NCBI GenBank assembly: GCA_038260095.1
Contig: JBBSOC010000003.1
Coordinates: 1-64,000 of the forward strand
Origin: QHCE01 sp038260095
GTDB lineage: Bacteria > Actinomycetota > Actinomycetes > Mycobacteriales > QHCE01
DNA length: 64,000 nucleotides
Direction: 5' to 3'
Numbering within the stretch: position 1 is the stretch's first letter; each line of letters starts with the position of its first letter. The notes beneath the pieces were generated by a model, which saw only the letters and a list, made by a program, of their open reading frames with translations, had not been told where the DNA came from and ran no database searches. The position numbers and the translations under genes are program-made. This document shows positions 60,226-64,000 of the stretch, piece by piece.

Positions 60226-61057
60226 CGCGGCGCTTCATCAATACGGCGGAGGCGGCCAGAACCGTCATCGTATACAGAGCGAAGACCGCCAGACCGGTCC
60301 AAGGCGCAAGGTGGAAAACATGCGTTTTAACGTCCATGATGGCCTCCCCCGCGCTGGTAGGCAGGTACGGGAGCACGTTCGGTTGCCAAGTTTCGGGCAC
60401 CGCATAACTGAGCAACGGTAGTACTAGCACAATCCCAAACAGCGTTGCTATGCCACCAGCGGTGTTGCGAATGAGCGCGCCTAACGCTACACCAAGCAGA
60501 CCAACGAGGGTTAGATACAAAGCTGCCCCAACCACCGCTCGTGCCGCGCCCGGATCGGAGATAGCTGCCTGGATGTGCTGGGAGGACAAGAATGCTTGGC
60601 CGCCGAAGAACGCGATAAAGGAAGCCAAAAGCGTCAAAACCAGAGTGACCGACCCGAATACCGCAGCCTTGGCCCATAACACCGGCAGGCGCGGGGGAAC
60701 AGCACTGAGGGTGGCCCGAATCATGCCGGTCGAATATTCGCCACTGATTACCAACACGCCTAGTACACCGATCGCCAGCTGCGCCAAACTAAATCCCGAC
60801 AAGCTGGCCGTGATCGCGCTAAAGCCGGCTTTTTCCTGTGGGGCCGTTGTCGCCCAACTCATCGCGGTCGTTAGGCAGGACAACAGCCCAATCGCGGTCA
60901 TGAACCCAATACCGACAATCATAGTAAAGAACGTGGAGCGCAACGAGCGCAGCTTTATCCATTCGGAGTGCAACACACGGCCTTGAGTGACTCTGAGGCC
61001 TCTATGTGCAGGGTGGCCCAGAGCGACTGAGCCTTTGTGGAGAATAGCGCTGGTCAT
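60218..61057 (-). CDS. ABC-2 type transporter permease
   Basis: 279 aa with about six membrane helices (TFFTMIVGIGFMTAIGLLS; LAQLAIGVLGVLVISGEYST; LVLTLLASFIAFFGGQAFL). GEYSTGMIRATLSAVPPRLP is the conserved cytoplasmic block of this NatB-like permease group. Overlaps the kinase gene by 8 bp and the ATPase gene by 4 bp. Confidence 0.9.
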   Translation of the reverse strand: MTSAILHKGSVALGHPAHRGLRVTQGRVLHSEWIKLRSLRSTFFTMIVGIGFMTAIGLLSCLTTAMSWATTAPQEKAGFSAITASLSGFSLAQLAIGVLGVLVISGEYSTGMIRATLSAVPPRLPVLWAKAAVFGSVTLVLTLLASFIAFFGGQAFLSSQHIQAAISDPGAARAVVGAALYLTLVGLLGVALGALIRNTAGGIATLFGIVLVLPLLSYAVPETWQPNVLPYLPTSAGEAIMDVKTHVFHLAPWTGLAVFALYTMTVLAASAVLMKRRDA

Positions 61058-61995
61058 CGAGGGCTCCTTGCCGGATTAGTGAGCTCGCCGGCCGTGCTTG
61101 CCCGATACTGGACGGCGTCTCGGGTTAACTCCATGAATGCCTCTTCCAGCGAGGCCTGCTGCGGCGCCAGCTCGAACAAGGTCAGCGAATGAGCAGCGGC
61201 GATCTCTCCGATCTGGTCGCAAGTCAGGCCGCTCACTTCCAGCACACCGGTCGAATCGCTGGCAACGCTGATATCTGGCCCGACCAACAGATCACGGAGG
61301 CCGCCTGCCTGTGGTGACCTCACCCGCACTGTGGTGGCGGAGGCCGCCTGTGTGAAGTCAGCTATGGGAACATCAGCGATCAACTTGCCACGGCCGACCA
61401 CGATCACATGCTCGGCGGTGAGTGCCATCTCGCTCATCAGGTGTGAGGAGACGAACACGCTTTTTCCTTCTGCTGCCAGATCCTTGAGAAGGTTGCGAAT
61501 CCATAGGATTCCTTCGGGATCCAGCCCGTTCGCTGGCTCGTCCAGGACCAGGATTTTAGGGTCACCTAGCAGAGCCAAGGCAAGACCTAGACGCTGCCCC
61601 ATCCCGAGCGAGAAGCCGCCGGCCCGTTTTTTAGCTACCTCACGGAGCCCGACTAGGTCGATTACTTCATTGACGCGTTTGCGCCCAATTCCCGTAGTGG
61701 CAGCGAGCGCCCACAGATGGTTGTACGCCGTACGTCCAGTGTGGATCGCTCTGGCCTCTAACAGCGCCCCAACCTCACACAGCGGCGCCGTATGTTGGGC
61801 GTATGGGCGGCCGTTCACGGTGACCGCACCAGCGGTCGGGGCATCCAGACCCAAAATCATCCGCATGGTGGTGGATTTTCCGGCGCCGTTAGGGCCTAAA
61901 AACCCAGTGACAATACCGGGTTTCACCGTAAAAGATAGATTGTCGACAGCGATCTTCTCGCCATACCGTTTCGTTAATCCTCGGGCTTCGATCAT
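61054..61995 (-). CDS. ABC transporter ATP-binding protein
   Basis: 313 aa from ATG 61995 (MIEARGLTKRYGEKIAVDNL), agaggt before it. Walker A GPNGAGKSTTMRM, signature FSLGMGQRLGLALALLG (the LSGG-like C-loop is SLGMG), Walker B ILVLDEPANGLDPEG, H-loop FVSSHLMSEM. A C-terminal 90-residue domain is typical of export ATPases of the bacitracin/nisin resistance type. Substrate unknown. Confidence 0.93.
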   Translation of the reverse strand: MIEARGLTKRYGEKIAVDNLSFTVKPGIVTGFLGPNGAGKSTTMRMILGLDAPTAGAVTVNGRPYAQHTAPLCEVGALLEARAIHTGRTAYNHLWALAATTGIGRKRVNEVIDLVGLREVAKKRAGGFSLGMGQRLGLALALLGDPKILVLDEPANGLDPEGILWIRNLLKDLAAEGKSVFVSSHLMSEMALTAEHVIVVGRGKLIADVPIADFTQAASATTVRVRSPQAGGLRDLLVGPDISVASDSTGVLEVSGLTCDQIGEIAAAHSLTLFELAPQQASLEEAFMELTRDAVQYRASTAGELTNPARSPR

Positions 61996-62153
61996 CGTGA
62001 TACCTCTACTCCACATGTCAGGGACATCCGAACATCCCTGACGCTACGCACAACCCGGAGCAATCGAATCAGCCCGAAGAGTGAAATTGCGACTCCTGGT
62101 ATGCATCCAGCGATGTAGGTGACTACACCGCTGGAGGTAGCCGCTCCGCATGC
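61992..62153 (-). CDS. Possible small single-helix membrane protein before the ABC genes
   Basis: A minus-strand frame ends TGA 61992-61994, overlapping the ABC ATPase ATG as ATGA. It encodes SSGVVTYIAGCIPGVAISLF and GLIRLLRVVRSVRDV: one plausible membrane helix with a basic flank. No good start is visible after the asnB stop; ATG 62234 lies inside asnB and would give 80 aa. Coupling supports a real gene, the missing start argues against. Confidence 0.3.
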   Translation of the reverse strand, partial: ACGAATSSGVVTYIAGCIPGVAISLFGLIRLLRVVRSVRDVRMSLTCGVEVSR

Positions 62154-62154
62154 A

Positions 62155-64000
62155 CTACGGCGCGGAAGATCGAGTGTGACGTGATACAGCGGGTGTTGGA
62201 CGAGGGTCGAGTCGCCGCTCAACAAAAATGGCATGCCAGATGCAGAACACCAGCACCGTCCACACTTTGCGACTGTGGTCAGCCTCGCCTCGGCGATGCG
62301 ACTCCAGCAGCGTGAGTACATACGGCAGATCTAACAGCTCATCGGCGCCGGAGGATTTCAGAATGTCTCGCGCCCACGGATACATCACGTCGGCGAGCCA
62401 GACCCGCGTCGGAACCGGGAAGCCGAGCTTAGGTCGGTTCACGATCTGCGGCGGCACAATTTCTTCCAGTGCGCGGCGTAGCGCATACTTCGTGGTGCCC
62501 TTATGCACTTTGAGTTCAGGTGGAATGGTGCGAGCCACATCGAAAACGCCGGTATCCAGAAACGGTACCCGAAGCTCCAAGGAATGCGCCATAGACATCC
62601 GGTCCGCCTTGACCAGAATGTCGCCGCGCAGCCAGGTGAACAAGTCCACGTACTGCATCTGAGTCATGGGATCGACGCCGGCGCTCGCGGCATAGTGCGG
62701 CGCCGTGACATCGGTATAACGCACCGCCGGGTCGTACTGCTTGAGTAGTCGCTCCTTGTCAGTTTCGGTGAAGATACGAGCGTTGCCGCAATAGCGTTCG
62801 GTCAGCGGCGTGGTGCCGCGTTCCAGGAAGCTCTTGCCCCGCACCCCTTCGGGTATCAGCGCCGAGACTGCGCGGAGCCCTCGCTGGAGCGATCTCGGCA
62901 GGCCGCTCAGCGCTCGCAGCGAGGATGGCTCTTGGTAGATGGTGTAGCCGCCGAAGAACTCGTCGGCGCCCTCACCGGAAAGCACTACCGTAACGTGTTC
63001 GGCGGCTTTCTTCGCCACAAAGTACAGTGGTACCAGCGAAGGGTCAGCTATTGGGTCATCCAGGTGCCAAATGATGCGCGGCAGCGACTCCATCATGTCG
63101 GTGGCACTGATCAGCGTGGGAATAGTGGTGACGTCCAACCAGCTCGCCGAGGTTTGGGCCACGGTAACCTCGGAATAGCCGTCGACTTCGTATCCGACCG
63201 TGAACGTGAGAATATCGGGCTTATGGCGGCGAGCAAGCGCCACGATTGCTGTCGAGTCGATGCCGCTAGACAGAAACGCCCCCACTGGCACTTCAGACTG
63301 CAAATGTAGCTCTACCGACTCCTCAAGGGCCTGCCGAATGCGCCGGTACAGGGCCTCTGGGTCATCGGTAGTTGTAGGCACGAACTCGGGGCGGAAGTAC
63401 CGTTGCCGGCGCAGGGGTTCATCGATAGCTTCCGGGTTGTACGTGAACGACTCACCAGACTCGATTCGGCTGATTCCCACGTGCAATGTGTGGGGTTCGG
63501 GTACGTACTGCAGAGTCAGATAGTGTGAGAGCGCGGCGCGATCGATGCCTGCATCCCCCGAGTCTGCTGACGGCGCGAATGGCAGCACCGATTTCTTCTC
63601 ACTGCCCAGATACAAGCCATCGTTGGTGAGTACGTAATGCAGTGGCTTTATCCCGAACTGGTCTCGCGCGCCGAATGCGACGCGCTGCTGCCGGTCCCAA
63701 ATAACGAACGCGAACATGCCTCGCAAGCGGCGCACACAATCGGCGCCCCAATGGTGGTACGCGGCGGCGACGACCTCGCTGTCGCCCTCGGTGGCGAACT
63801 CGGCGTCGTGCTGCTCAATCAGCTCTTTGCGCAGCTGTAGATAGTTGTAAATCTCGCCGTTGAACGTGATGACGTACCTGCCATCGGCGTACTCTAACGG
63901 CTGGTGAGAGTGCACCACGTCAATGATGGACAGCCGTTTGAAGCCCAGCACCACGTCATCACCACAAATGGAGACTCCGGTCTCGTCCGGGCCCCGGTGG
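62155..64000 (-). CDS. asnB: Asparagine synthase (glutamine-hydrolysing), 5' end outside the window
   Basis: More than 614 codons present; the N-terminal Cys2 lies beyond the right edge, but HRGPDETGVSICGDD just inside it is the early glutaminase-domain block. NGEIYNYLQLRKEL continues that domain; synthetase domain: SEVPVGAFLSSGIDSTAIVA (PP-loop SGGxDS variant), VLSGEGADEFFGGY, KADRMSMAHSLELRVPFLD. Converts aspartate to asparagine, or in actinobacteria may amidate meso-diaminopimelate. AsnB in Mtb neighbours cta genes; these are not in view. Confidence 0.93.
   Translation of the reverse strand, partial: HRGPDETGVSICGDDVVLGFKRLSIIDVVHSHQPLEYADGRYVITFNGEIYNYLQLRKELIEQHDAEFATEGDSEVVAAAYHHWGADCVRRLRGMFAFVIWDRQQRVAFGARDQFGIKPLHYVLTNDGLYLGSEKKSVLPFAPSADSGDAGIDRAALSHYLTLQYVPEPHTLHVGISRIESGESFTYNPEAIDEPLRRQRYFRPEFVPTTTDDPEALYRRIRQALEESVELHLQSEVPVGAFLSSGIDSTAIVALARRHKPDILTFTVGYEVDGYSEVTVAQTSASWLDVTTIPTLISATDMMESLPRIIWHLDDPIADPSLVPLYFVAKKAAEHVTVVLSGEGADEFFGGYTIYQEPSSLRALSGLPRSLQRGLRAVSALIPEGVRGKSFLERGTTPLTERYCGNARIFTETDKERLLKQYDPAVRYTDVTAPHYAASAGVDPMTQMQYVDLFTWLRGDILVKADRMSMAHSLELRVPFLDTGVFDVARTIPPELKVHKGTTKYALRRALEEIVPPQIVNRPKLGFPVPTRVWLADVMYPWARDILKSSGADELLDLPYVLTLLESHRRGEADHSRKVWTVLVFCIWHAIFVERRLDPRPTPAVSRHTRSSAP

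Noticed and set aside
1..64000. tRNA or rRNA genes
   Set aside because: No T-loop GTTCGANTCC with an acceptor stem, and no rRNA-like stretch, was found on reading; a tRNAscan run would settle it.

Overview
The window is actinobacterial chromosomal DNA of moderately high GC. Gene content and order are closest to Mycobacteriales/Pseudonocardiales. The run DUF3159 - OB-fold protein - DUF3710 - dut - DUF3093 - DUF4193 - LytR_C (Cei-like) - suhB - sigA (42.6-49.5 kb), preceded by an APC permease and a TrkA pair, matches in order and orientation the Mycobacterium tuberculosis segment Rv2690c-Rv2703. Here it lacks ppgK between suhB and sigA. whiA, rapZ, yvcK, RbpA, OpcA, SepIVA and DUF7455 are also actinobacterial markers. 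I cannot name a genus. No rRNA, tRNA, CRISPR array, integrase or full-length IS transposase was seen.

Layout. 0-10.3 kb (mostly minus): a RelE/Phd toxin-antitoxin pair; whiA-yvcK-rapZ-uvrC joined by 4-bp overlaps, with RapZ reduced to its C-terminal domain; a frameshifted gene; a vapBC pair; a Rieske lipoprotein; uvrA. 10.5-14.2 kb: accessory island with a broken HEAT-repeat gene, an unknown protein and a HEPN/MNT pair. 14.2-17.9 kb: inositol-monophosphatase-like gene, dapF, miaA, ctaB. 18.1-19.4 kb: an uncharacterised overlapping gene pair and another PIN/antitoxin pair. 19.5-28.0 kb: tkt-tal-pgi-zwf-opcA-pgl, a translationally coupled pentose-phosphate operon. 28.0-32.3 kb: island with two copies of a 128-bp MITE-like repeat, a DHFR/RibD-like reductase, an orphan protein, a diverged copy of the pgl 3' end, and an AbiE type IV toxin-antitoxin locus. 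32.4-37.9 kb: rbpA, secG, an orphan vapC beside a decayed vapB, dxs, and a KimA-like permease. 37.9-49.5 kb: TrkA pair, two paralogous HTH-TPR regulators, and the conserved dut-sigA segment. 49.6-52.2 kb: accessory and decaying DNA (poly-C frameshift gene, vapBC, DUF47-Pit remnant). 52.2-55.3 kb: DUF7455, sepIVA, coaD, rsmD, nusB, efp. 55.3-64 kb: RelE/Phd pair, Sir2, a membrane-protein gene bracketed by duplicated response-regulator DNA, a two-component system coupled to an ABC exporter, and asnB running off the right edge.

How the parts fit. Housekeeping genes lie in tight operons with 4-bp ATGA/GTGA overlaps. Short accessory patches sit between them, rich in toxin-antitoxin loci (eight or nine in 64 kb), repeats and pseudogenes. 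The genome therefore looks both mobile and partly decaying. The most notable observations are the MITE-bracketed cassette next to the duplicated pgl tail, the three-frame ATG relay before pgl, the standalone RapZ C-terminal domain, the C8-tract frameshift after sigA, and the duplicated response-regulator tail flanking an inserted membrane gene.
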